A stretch of 64,000 bases of DNA from NCBI GenBank assembly GCA_013399855.1, contig VXAY01002361.1, positions 310,001 through 374,000 on the forward strand. Reading direction: 5' to 3'. The notes beneath the pieces were generated by a model. It had not been told where the DNA came from and did no database searches. It saw nothing but the letters and a program-made list of their open reading frames with translations. Source of the stretch: Oxyruncus cristatus. Taxonomy: Eukaryota; Chordata; Aves; Passeriformes; Cotingidae. Position 1 is the first letter of the stretch; every line of letters begins with the position of its first letter. Positions 46,078 through 57,500 of the stretch are shown here, in pieces. The position numbers were made by a program, and so were the translations under genes.

Positions 46078-48378
46078 TATTTTATGCTTGAAAAAGTTTG
46101 CATCCCCTATTCTGTCTGGCATGTTAAAGAAGGGAGAAAGAGAACAGTCTTCTGAGCTTGTCCCCGTGCTCCTGCCCAGGTAGCCAGTAAGGTGTGATGG
46201 CCTCCTGATTTTCCAGTCAAAATAAGAACAAGGCATCATTTAGCTCTATAATTTTGCATTGCAGCACTCAAATTACTACTTGGCTAAAAAGGAATAATTT
46301 TTATATTAGTAGTTTGCTATCTTTCTTAGGAATCTCCTAAAAATGTCTTCTAGTTTAGCCTAGTAATGTCACCTGCCTGTGGTGTTCAGGTAGGCAGATT
46401 TAGAAGGTAGAATTTGGTATCCAAGAGCTGCTTTTGTTGATTTTTCTCCTTGTCAATGAATAGCATTTTTTTCTTTATAGGGGAAAAACCAATAGGAAGT
46501 AACATATTTTAGTTTGAGGAAGATTCTATGTTTTTTTCTGATATTTGGGATCTTTCAGCATTTATGAGCAGCTCTTGCTTGGGGTTAATTCTCAGCCTGC
46601 CCAAGTGGGCTGTGTTTCTCCCTAAATACCCCTTCTTTGGGAACATGTACTTTATGTTCAGTTTTAGTTTGCTAGTTTGGTTGGTTTTTTGCCAATATGG
46701 ATAACCAAAACATTGCTAAACTTAACGTGCAGTGGAGGAAAATTGCTCTGTAAATCACCCACAGGAGAAGGACTAGCTTGAAGTAGGGTTGGGGTTGTGT
46801 TATGTGTGTGCAAAGGTTGAGTCCTCTACATGTCCACTTCTGAAAGCCTGTTGCTCAATGAAAATAGCCTTTTCTGTTTGTTTTAATGAGTATTAAACTC
46901 TCTTATGCTTTAATTCCACCCCCACAACTCTCCGACTCGTAAGTATCCTTAAATATGAAAAATCTGAGCGGATTTATAAGCCCGTTTTCCAGCATTCAGT
47001 TACAGATGCTTTTGGATTAATACAACACCATTGCAAAAGCCCACACTGTAGTGCTCTCATAGCGGGTGTGGCCTGGGGCCAGAGACTTTGCAGGCAAGAG
47101 CAAAGGGCTTGTTCTGTAGTTCAAAATATGTGCCATTAATATTTGCCAGTAAACAACTGTTACAATTTTGAGCAAATAAACTTGAAATATCATATCAGCT
47201 TCTCTTTTACATAGTTCTTTTGCTGCTACTTGATAATCCATAAATGAAACTGAAGTGCAGGAGTTATATGCCGAGAAGCTTACCATTGATAACTGCGTCC
47301 ACGTTTCTTTGCACCGAGACCTGAATGTGTTGGCCCACATTTCAGACAGCTGTTGGTGCTCTGCCTGGTTGCTCTTCCGCAGAAATGAGATCTAGATACA
47401 ACTGAAATCTGACTGGAGTAGAGGGGACCTCCAGTTCTGTGTGGCTGTATAATCTGACTGGAAGCAAGCAGACTGTGTTTAGATTTTGTGATAAGCTGCA
47501 GATGCTCTGATAATATCAGAAATTGAATCGGATGCATTTTCCAGAGTGTTACTAATTTAAACATGCACATGTATTTTATTAAATCAGGAGAAAGCATGGC
47601 AAAATTAACTTCAAAAAGAAAAAGGAAACAAATAGCTGCCTGATTCTTAGATACCATTGTAAAAAGATGCCCTCTAAATTAGATACAGATACTGAATTTA
47701 ATGTAATATGGTACTTAATAATCTAATTACATAAGAATTGCTAGGGTTTGTTTTGTAAATGTAACTACTGGGGAACTTAAAAAAAATTAAAATGAAAAGT
47801 ATTCGTCAGCATAAGATATAAAAGCATTTTCCTTTAAACTTGAAAAACAAGAAATGGCAGCACTGTGCGTTCAGTCCACATAATAAATTATATCATATTG
47901 AATGCTTCAGATTTGAGAGGTGACATTGAGCACTGGAGACGTTCCAGGAATCAGCAGTAGCTAAATGGTGCAAATGGGCAAGATATCAGTCTTTTGTTTC
48001 TTGTTCAGTTTAAGAGTAGTCCCTTGGAAATAAAAAAATAACAGGATTTCCCTGACCTGTGTTCAATCCAGTATTCATCTAAACACAAAGAAAACAGGGA
48101 TTTTTTTTTTCCGTTAAACACCCCAAAAAGGAAAGAAAAATAGTCTCTGGCAACTGTATGGCTCAAATTCTGCCAGTTTTAATTGTAGAAGGCCTGTTTT
48201 GAAGCAGTATGACTGTGAGGCAAAGCAATGAGCTCAGTGGATATGAGGGCATTGAGCCTGTGGTCTTTGAAGCACAAGGCTCTTACTGTTGTATTTTGCC
48301 TTCTAACTGGTGCCACCTGTCCAGTTTGAATTTTGCACCTTTTATAAACTGATCAGTGTTTCCTGTTTCTTTCTCCAG

Positions 48379-48518
48379 TGCATGACTATGGTCCATGTAA
48401 AGCAGATGAGTGCTTCTTCTTGGAGACTCATGGGAGCAAACTCTTACGATTACAGGAGAGGGTCTCAGAGCACTCTGCCAGCCTCAGGAGGAAGGCGTAC
48501 AAAGCCAACCACACTTGA
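48379..48518 (+). other. Candidate terminal exon C of an unconfirmed spliced gene
   Basis: CCTGTTTCTTTCTCCAG (ending 48378) is a very strong acceptor. Two bases (TG) complete a codon and 45 codons follow to a TGA at 48516-48518: HDYGPCKADECFFLETHGSK, LLRLQERVSEH, SASLRRKAYKANHT. A second frame (phase 0) is also open here. The entry phase matches the exit phase of candidate exon B. No AATAAA is visible in the next 150 bases. No family recognised. Confidence 0.22.
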
Positions 48519-49103
48519 TGGTGTTTTCATGTTTCCTTCAAAGCATAACCTCTTTTTGCTGCAGTGCTCTTTAGGTCACACAAAAGTGGCAATATTTAAA
48601 CCTGTTTAAAGCTTCCTGCATGAATGTATCATCTCATTTTAGAACAGACTGTGTCCTGTAAGTAGCAATCATAGGCTAATCTGAAATATGTATATCTGAA
48701 CTCAGCTGGGTATCCTTGCAGAATTTAGAACTAGTTTAATTCTACTGATATAAAATTATACCATTTAATTCCTCCAATGTCATGTCTATACAGGTGTAAA
48801 ATCACACCCATAATTAGGCTGTAAATTACCAGGTGTGCCAAAGCTGGTGTAGATAACAAAGGCAGTTTTGAAACAGATCTCCTTCTGGTCTCCATTCCTC
48901 GTGAGTTGGCTGGTGTCATGTGGCAGCACCGGAAAGTCCAAAGCGGAAGTTATTCAAAAGGCAGAGCCAGGCTCTGTATGAAGGAGGACAGAGCCAGGAC
49001 AACCAACAGTGGTCTTGGACTGAAGCACGGAAGGGCCTGATTTGCCAAAGGGAAGAAAAAATAATGATAACAAAAATATGTCACCATGACTACAGTAAGG
49101 GCT
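48519..49103. other. Intron spacer
   Basis: AT-rich, nothing recognised. Confidence 0.5.
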
Positions 49104-49195
49104 GAACCAGGCTGCCCAGAAAAGCTGTGCAGCCTCCATCGCTGGAGTCTTTCAAGACCCAGTTGTCCAAAGGTATGAGCACTTTGGTCTGTGTT
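49104..49195 (+). mobile_element. Short CR1 fragment
   Basis: ACCAGGCTGCCCAGAAAAGC, GTGCAGCCTCCATCGCTGGA and GTCTTTCAAGACCCAG resemble the segment of CR1 just before its 3' tail, in sense orientation. The tail itself is not recognisable. Short and diverged. Confidence 0.65.
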
Positions 49196-51337
49196 CCTGA
49201 GTCCTGGGCTCATCTCAGATTAAACTAAACCAAAGGGTGTAGTCTAGGAGTAACTGGCATGCACTGCCCACTGGGGGGCTGTTCCTACTGGGGTCTTCAG
49301 AGGAGATTTGAAAGAGGCCAGAGGAGCATGGATGAGTACAGGGGCATAGAAAGTATTTCTGGGTATGGAGAGCAGAACAGGAGAGAGTGCTCACTTGATT
49401 GTGAAAGGCAGACATCGAGATCACTGAAGTGTAACACCATGAAGGACACTGTACACTTCATATGCCTGTGACACTACTTGACTGTCAGAGTACACCGTTT
49501 TGCTAAACTCAACATTCATTGTCAAACACAGATTAATAAAACCCTTAAAATTGTTCCTTCATCTCCTTCATTCCCATGCCCATATAATTATGTTGGGCAC
49601 CTGTCTCCAAAATTAGAAAAGTCATCATCTTATATGATCTATCTTACTTGGAAACACTTGGCTATGCAGACTGCCTTTTCAGAAAGCAGTTCTCCATAAC
49701 ACAAGCACATATACTCATGATTTAGCTGACCTTTCCCTTCTGAGCCCCAATAGTATTGTCATTTCTGTTTGCTTTCAGGAGCACGTGCTGCATCTGTCAG
49801 ACTCCAGTGCTGGGTCAGTCTGAATGCTTACAGGAAGAGCTGGTATGCACATTTCTGTGGTACAGACTTGTGTGGTGCTTGTTCCAGTGCTTCTGCATTG
49901 GTATCTTTTGTAGTCACATTAAGAGAATTCAGAGTGCAGAGCATCTCTACAAACCATGCTGACTCTGGCATCTGAGTGACATTTAGCACAAGTCACAGAA
50001 AAACTTCCAGTTATTATACTGAATGAGGTATCTCATCTGGTATTATCAAGCTTGTTCCCAGAATCATAGATACCTGAATTTCCAGTGGTGTGCTTTTTCT
50101 ATTTTACTGACCAATAGTGTGCTTTGGTGGGGTTTTCCTCATAGTGTATCCACACTTCAGCATTTTCTGGAGCAAATAAATATTGAAGGCTAAATAAAAT
50201 AATTACTTCTGTTCTTGGAGGGCCAGAATTAGATTTTGCAACTACACTGCAAATATTTTTATAGGAACATGATAGAATCTCTATTTTTCTCAAAATGGCT
50301 ACCCTATATACAAGGTTTCTAGTCTAAGAGACAGTTAACAAAATCTAGCTTTTAAGGTTCCCAAATTAAATTTAACATATACACATCATTACTTCTATGA
50401 AATGCTTTCAAATTGCCCTGATTACAAAATACTTCTTGTAATCAGATCAAGTTGAACAGGAAATCCCAGCTAAGTGCAGTATCTCGTGAGTAATTGCTGT
50501 ACACATACTTTAAATAAATTGTGAGCAATTTCTTACGCAGTGGCTTTAGATAATGTTATTAGGATGCTTAATTGACTTGTCTCTGTGTCAGGTTTAGCCA
50601 TAATGCTGAAATTTGAAGAGAAGTAAACATCTGAAATTAAGGTGGAGTACTTCATTTGCATTGAGGCATGAGTGACATTTTTTCTTTCACGGATCTGTAA
50701 CCATTGATTAAAAATGAAAAAGAAAAAGCTTGGGGGAAAAAGGAAACTGGAAGCAAAAAGTTGAGGAATGCTTGGATATGTGGAGAAAAATATTCAGGGA
50801 ATGGAGAACCTGTGCCAGAGGAGAGGATTATCTGTAGATATGTGATTTTTTTTTTTTTTTTTGACTTGTGTGGAGAAACTTGAGTGGCAAAACCAGACCC
50901 GAGATATGGAGATGAGCCTTCAAGCTGGCCCTGAGTGAGCAGTAATAGACTGTGGTTTCTGTCCTGGTGGGAAGTAGGTACCATTGTATGGAGAGGAGAT
51001 TCTATTTTTTAAGTTATTTTTCTTTTCCCCTGATAAAGCCTTTAAAATTTTTGACTTTGTCTCTGTGTGGCATAAGGAAATTTCACAGGTGGCTTCCACC
51101 CTACCTCCAAGCATTTGTAGAACACAGGTTTTACCAAAGTGGCTTGAAGGTTTCTGCTGAGTTGGCTTTGGGTTTGAGGGCTAGAGGGATGGGGGGGATT
51201 GTGGGTTTTTTACTGCACTCTGAGTTCACTGTGAGAATGTTGGATTGATAGGAAAGTCAACTCTTTTGGTTTGTGTTTAAGAGTTCTTGTAGTACATCTT
51301 TGATATTGTCAGCATCTGGAGACAATGTTCACAGAAA
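49196..51337. other. Intron spacer
   Basis: AT-rich with a 19-base T run at 50844-50862. No gene or repeat family recognised. Confidence 0.5.
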
Positions 51338-51735
51338 TCACAGAATCACACAGGTTGGAAAGGACCTTGGAGATCATCAGGTCCAACCCTTGATCCACTA
51401 CCACCAAAATTACTGGACCATGGCACTAAGTGCCACATCCAGTCTCATCCTAAAAACCTCCAGGGACGCAGAATCCACCACCTCCCTGGGCAGCCCATTC
51501 CAATGCCTGATTACCCTCTCTGTAAAGAACTTCTTCCTAATATCTAACCTAAACCTCTCCTGGCACAGCTTAAGACCATCCCCTCTTGTCTTACTGATAG
51601 TTGCCTNCACCAGCCTGGTTGCTCTTCTTTGGACCTGCTCCAGCACCTCAATATCCTTCCTGACCTGAGGGGCCCAGAACTGGACACAGCACTCCAGGGG
51701 TGGCCTCACCAGCGCCGAGTACAGGGGCAGAATCA
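51338..51735 (-). mobile_element. CR1 LINE, 5'-truncated, youngest-looking copy, ORF2 C-terminus still open
   Basis: The + strand begins with clean octamers (CACAGAATCACA) and AGGTTGGAAAGGACCTTGG, so the element is on the minus strand. The minus strand has one uninterrupted frame through [56 protein letters not shown] and [17 protein letters not shown], ending in a stop. This matches the extreme C-terminus of the CR1 reverse transcriptase protein, apparently shortened by an in-frame internal deletion. Few substitutions and an open frame suggest a younger insertion than the others here. One N lies at 51607. The endonuclease and catalytic core are missing. Confidence 0.95.
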
Positions 51736-54287
51736 CACAAAGTTGCACACAAAGAAGATGATGTAATGTCATTCTGCTTTCGTTTGTCAAATTGATTTAG
51801 TTGTTGAATTTACATCTAATTTACCACTTGAATGTTTAGTTATACAGACTGATTTGTATCAGTCATATATTTTGTTAACAAACTAGATTGCTTTGGTATA
51901 ATACAGGAGTATTTGTCCAAAGATCAGGACAGAGACACAAGCCAGTACACATTATTACAGCTATGCAAAGATGAAGTACTTCTGTGAAGTGAAAGGGAAA
52001 TCAGTAATGTCATTCTGTAGTTTTTTAATGTCAGCATTAACGTATGTTCAAAGACTATCTTAAATTAAAACACTACGATATCCACATAAAAGGGAGCCCC
52101 TTTGATTCGACTATTGGTGTTCAGAGAGAACTGTAGAATTTTGCAAGCTTTTAACTGAATCAAGTCAATTTAAAATAAACTTCAAATTGCATGTTTTATT
52201 TCGATATCATTGCAATGTGAATCTTTCACATAATATTAATAGGTATTGCAACTTGTTCTACAAGGTAGCACAGTAGTTGTTTACATAAAGCATTAAGATG
52301 AAAAGATAAAACCAAGGGGCTCCTCTTACATTTGCCATTCTGTTTTAAATTATTTCCACTTTATAAACAAAAGCAAAATATATGCTGGGAATTGCTGTAA
52401 GCAAGTGGGCAAAAAGCCTCTTTTAACATGCTACCCCCCTCCCCCTGCTTCTTTCCCATTAAGACAATTGTTGATAAACTATTTGGAATATGCAGGAGTA
52501 TTGCTGAGGAGCTGCAGCAGAGACAGATTTAATAATTAATGCACAGGAATTATTTATTTCCCTAATATATTGTAAAGCTTCGTCATTTCAGCAATGATAA
52601 ACAGTCTTGGTGCTGCTGGAGCTTTGGAAACACAAAGGAACATGAAAACAGTCTCTGAGATTTGTTTATCATTTGAATATGTGGGTTTAATATCTTTAAA
52701 TTAAATGCTAAAACTTTTTCTATATATTCAATATCTATGCATTGCTTTTTAGTGGTCATTTGCTAGACTTCAGAGGGACCTTACAGAAATAGTGATCAAA
52801 GTGAGATTTTTTTCTTCATCAGGAACTGGTTCCTTTCATTAAAAAAGAATCTGTTGGAAAATACTGTCCCTGATTGGGCATGGGTTATTGTCTAGCTCAT
52901 TTTTTATACATATATATGTATGAATGTATTATTTCAAATGTCTCTTAGATATTTTTTTTCACAATTAGTCGGTTATTCCAGTGTTCATGTTCTGCTTTTG
53001 GTTTTCTCCTTCTGCAGTGTAGTGGGTTTACTTATCTTCTTTTTGTCTTATTGATACAGGGCTGCTTCATAAATTTATCAGACTCATTTCTAATTCTAAT
53101 CTCATTCTCTAAACTGCTTGCTGCTCTTTCAATCCAAAGCAATCCACGAATTTCAGGTGCCTTCTCCAATTCTGATATTAGAGTAACTGCTGAAAATATT
53201 GAATGCACCCAAGCCCAGGAAACACTTCTCCCCAGGGAACCTACTTAAAACATGTTATTGGTTTATGCTGCATGATTAGTAGATACTTATTTAGATGACG
53301 TTCTCAACAAATCGATCAATCCAATAGTGATTTAAGGGAACAATGTCAAAAGGCTTAATGAAACACAACACTTGACGTCAACTCTTCTGTTCCCATTCTT
53401 CTTTCATTCTGCCTTTCCCTCCAACTCATGAGGTCAAGAAGGAAATTAAATTGATTAGACTTAACCTTGTTCTTGACGAATGTGTGACATTTGGGTGTTG
53501 GGATTAAGGAAGGTGGCATATAGCTGTTTATTTAATAATTTAATATCATTCCAGACAATCAAGTTGACTTGCCTGTAACTGTGTTTCTTCCTCATGTTTT
53601 TGAAGACTAAACGCTATTTGTTTTTTACCCAGAAATAACCTTGCTGGTTTTTCCACATTTTTTTCCCAGCTTGTTCCTAAAGAATACTGGGCTAAATGTT
53701 ATCATCCTGTTGACGTGAATAAAACTAACTTAACTAAATATTTCTTGACCTTTTCTTTCTGTATTTTGACCTGTATTCCTCCTTCATTGTTAAAGGTAAT
53801 TTAGGTACTTGGTTATAACTAACTTTTCTATGATTAGGAGACTTTGAATACTTTAAGCTCCCCTTGCCCTTTGATTAATAGATCTGTTAATTAACTGAGA
53901 TGATGGTCTTCCTCTTGTTCCTGGTGTACTTGAGAATCTTCACTACTCGTAAGCTATTTTGCCTCTTTACTTTTCTGACTTTATCTGGTTTTTTCCTTTA
54001 TATGAATGGCAAGCTTTGTGGAGTTTACTCCATGTTTTCTATTAGTTACTTCTGGTTTTTAAGTCTTTAAAGTGTCTTGTTGCTCCTTATTAGTGTAGTT
54101 GTTAGTTTGCTATAGCTTTTTAAAAAATATATTTGTCCTTCTTTTGTAATTATTTTCTTACTGATAAATACTGGAGCACCTGCTCGGGCTTTCTTTTAGG
54201 ATGCTACCTGGTTTCTAGCTTTACAAACTTTACAGATTTTTCTCCTGGACAATACAATACACCACCAAAAATGTGGTGGTGAATGAC
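51736..54287. other. Intron spacer
   Basis: AT-rich, with many TTTAAAT and TAATTAAT motifs around 52.1-52.7 kb. No gene or repeat family recognised. Confidence 0.5.
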
Positions 54288-54572
54288 TACAAAAAAGACA
54301 TGGACATGCTGGAGAGAGTCCAGTGAAGGGCCTTGCAAATGATATAAGGACTAGAGCATCCGTGCAGTGAGGAAAGGCTGGGAAAGCTCTCTCAGAGCCT
54401 GAAAAAGAGGGCTCGTGGGGCGTGGGTTGTGAAGTCTCCATCCTTGGAGATATTCAAAACCCTGCTGGACATGGTCCTAGGCAACCAGCTCTAAGTGGCC
54501 CTATTTGAGCAGGGGTTTTGGACCAGATGGCTTCTAGAGGTCTTTTATAACCTCAATCTTTCTGCAAGTCAG
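54288..54572 (+). mobile_element. Old CR1 fragment with internal deletion
   Basis: Sense-orientation CR1: GACATGGACATGCTGGAGAG and GTCCAGTGAAGGGCC lead to GGAAAGGCTGGGAAAGC. After a junction near 54420 it continues GAAGTCTCCATCCTTGGAGA, ATTCAAAACCCTGCTGGACA and GGACCAGATGGCTTC. Sequence normally between these parts is missing, so the copy has an internal deletion. Its 3' octamers have decayed. Confidence 0.88.
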
Positions 54573-57500
54573 TGATGGCTTGTTACGTCAAGATTGTGGC
54601 AGATCCTTGCTCTCTTAAGGCTGTGACTGTCAGTCACTTTTGAACACTTCTGAAGGATTATGGTTTAGTATAATCCTTCAGAGACTGATACACAATTAAC
54701 CTACAGCAATTTTGGAGATTAAAAGGCATATTTGGGGAAGAGATAATGTGATGGGGAGCACTGATACACCCATGCTTATATCTGATTTTCTTTCTTTAGA
54801 GAATTTTATTGTAGGACTTTAGGTGTTTTGTAGTTTTGGGTTTTGGTGGGTTTTATGTGTTGTTGTTTTTCCATTTGGGGTTTTTTAATTCTTTTAATAT
54901 ATTTTTAGAAATACCTGCATGGTTTAAGTCTAAACTCAGCAGACCTGGTCAGACTTCCTTTGGGAATGCAGGCTTTTAAGGACACTATTGGTCATCAAGT
55001 CCAAACACTATCATAGACATCCCATCAAAGATCTCTCCTCATAAGCAGTGATCTTCCCTCTATATCTCTTCAGTTAGAGAGAGAGGCGGCAGGCAACTGT
55101 TTCATAGACAACTGTTAGCAACAAAAACAGTGTTCCTGGCTTACTCTAACTTCAGTTATTTATAGAAGACCGAAATTAGTAATTTGGAGTGGCATTAAAT
55201 GCAACTGTCATTAGCGAGAATTTTTGTGTAGAGCTGTTCCAGGACCTATTTTCTCTCCTCTTTTGCTTGCTGTATGTGGCACCCCAATTATAATGACACT
55301 TTTTGCTGATATCACTTCTAAGTGTAGTGTGTTGTCAAGTAAATGTCCATCTCTCATCTCAGGAATCCTAGAACTCATTTGGTTTATCTTTTTTGGTCCA
55401 TCCAATTGAAAGTCAATCAAAAGAACTTCATTCTAAATCTCAGAAAGCTCTTACGTGCCAGGACTTTAAGCTAGCATTGCTCAGGGAACACATATTTTCT
55501 TTTTGCTGATGAGCAGGCATCAAGTTCACTTGGAAGGCTGACATTAAGCCGGTAGTTTTCTCCTTTGTAATTTCAGTTGAACTGATTTTAAGACTGATGA
55601 TACACTCCGGACATGGGGGTTTGTAGGTTGCTTACATGACTTGTTGTGGTTTTCAAAGCACCACTCTAACAGACGTGATTTTACAGTGTTGTTCATCTGT
55701 TTGTAGAAATGAAGCTCATGACTTCAAACAACTTCTATTGAATTCTCTCTTTAAACGTATTAATGTTCTTTCTTAGGCAATCCATGATGGTCTTGAAAAT
55801 GCAGGCTATCCTGGTGAGGGAAGCTGTGACCTGTGGCATTCCAAGAATCCCCATGGTATATTTACCATTATGTTAAGCTTGTTTTGGATGAGGCAGTGAA
55901 TTGCTGGTTGGGCAATGACCTGAAAGATATGTTCACATGCCATCTACGTTTTCATGATTACACTGGGTCACCAAGTGAGAACATTTTTGTTACGGCCACA
56001 GCACATCTATGCTCTACTCCACCCTCTTTCAACTTTAAGATTCTCTTTGGTGTGAACACCAAAGCCCACACTTACTGCCTTTTTTTATTTTGTCATCAAC
56101 TGTTGTCCTTCTGTATCATGATCTTAAGGGCTTTATTTATTTTGTTCAAGGTGTGAAGGAATTGTAAGGAGAGAGCGAGAAGGATCTCCTTAACATGATA
56201 TTAAGGTAACCTGTCATAACACACAAGTTTAGGAAATGCAAATGATTCCTATTATAAAGTTGTTTTCACAACACTGGACATAAAATGTGACCACTTTGTC
56301 TACCAAAATAGAAATTATTTAACTTTTCTTAATGAATTTTTGACTTTCCTCATTTCATATGTAAAATCACTCAATACCTAGTGCAGAACATCCCCTGTAC
56401 TGCAAAAAAGGTTGAAATATTCTAATTTTGTGTATGCAAACTTAATTCAGTAATTTATTTATTTATTAAATAAAGACAATAACACATCTGCCAAGGGGAG
56501 TGAGAACCTGCATATGTCAAGTATTTCAATGAATAGACCTCTTAATAGACTTGAAAGACTACCTCTGTTTTAGAGGAGAAAACTGAGGAAACAGTATTAT
56601 TACTGCTCAATAGTGGCATAGTAGAAAGATTTTAAGATGGGTGGAGAAGGAAAGATAGTACAGGCTTGTACAGAGTTTGCTCAACTTAATGACTTGAACA
56701 GTGCAAGTGTTTTTGGGCTCGCTACTGCCTTTGTGCTCCTGTTGTATTTTTTGCCCAAGATGTGCAAACATCTGTAACTACGGTTGGAGAACCACACCCC
56801 AGGCCCTACCTTGCCACCTTCCCAGGGTGGGCAGTTCCCACTTTTGCCCTGAAGCAACAATTAGTTTCTTCTCTTTCCTCTTTCTGTTGATGTTACTGCT
56901 GACACAGTCTGACACAGAGAGCAGGCAGACCCTGCTGGCTCTGTGGAGAGGGATGGGCATCTCATCTGTTGCAAGGACAAGACCCAGGAGGTGAGGTATA
57001 AACTCCCTGCCTAGCATCAAGACAGAAGCATATTCAGCTCACCTGCACGTGCTCTAAGGCAGCTCAGAAAGGAGAGGCATTCAGCCATTTGAGTTGTGTT
57101 TCCTCCTCAGGCATGGTTGCCTGCTTCTGGGGCAAAGGCAGCGGGCTGGATGGAAGCAAGCTGCCGGCCAGATCTGGCTCCAGGCCTCCCACTGGACTGC
57201 ACTAATATACAGACTTGTTGGCTTATTTTAGAAGTAAATTTGCACTTTTGGAGTTCGTGTATTGTGTGCCTGTGCGAATGGTTTTCTTTTCCACCGAGAG
57301 ATATTTGTTGAGTCGCTTCTGCAGGTGGTTCCAAGCATGTAGAACATATTAGCCCAGATAGGCACTTTAGGGACTATATTGCAGTGAAGTTTTAGGTCAT
57401 CCTTCTTCATCCGAAATAGCTTGGTTTAGTTTTTAGTCTGTATTTAAAGATGTTTCTTTCTTTCAAAGTTTAACTAACAAGGTCTACAGCTCTGGTTGTT

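Larger units (their letters stand above)
42443..48378. other. Intron block with two perfect inverted repeats
   Basis: AT-rich with poly-T runs (13 T at 44184-44196) and short TTGG repeats (about 43575 and 46677). It contains the inverted repeats at 43184-43257 and 46050-46077, listed separately. Open frames on both strands around 45826-46239 (up to 137 codons on the minus strand) show no domain I recognise. Confidence 0.5.

Noticed and set aside
45826..46239. 137-codon minus-strand and 81-codon plus-strand overlapping frames
   Set aside because: No recognisable domain, no splice signals that fit, and length still compatible with chance.
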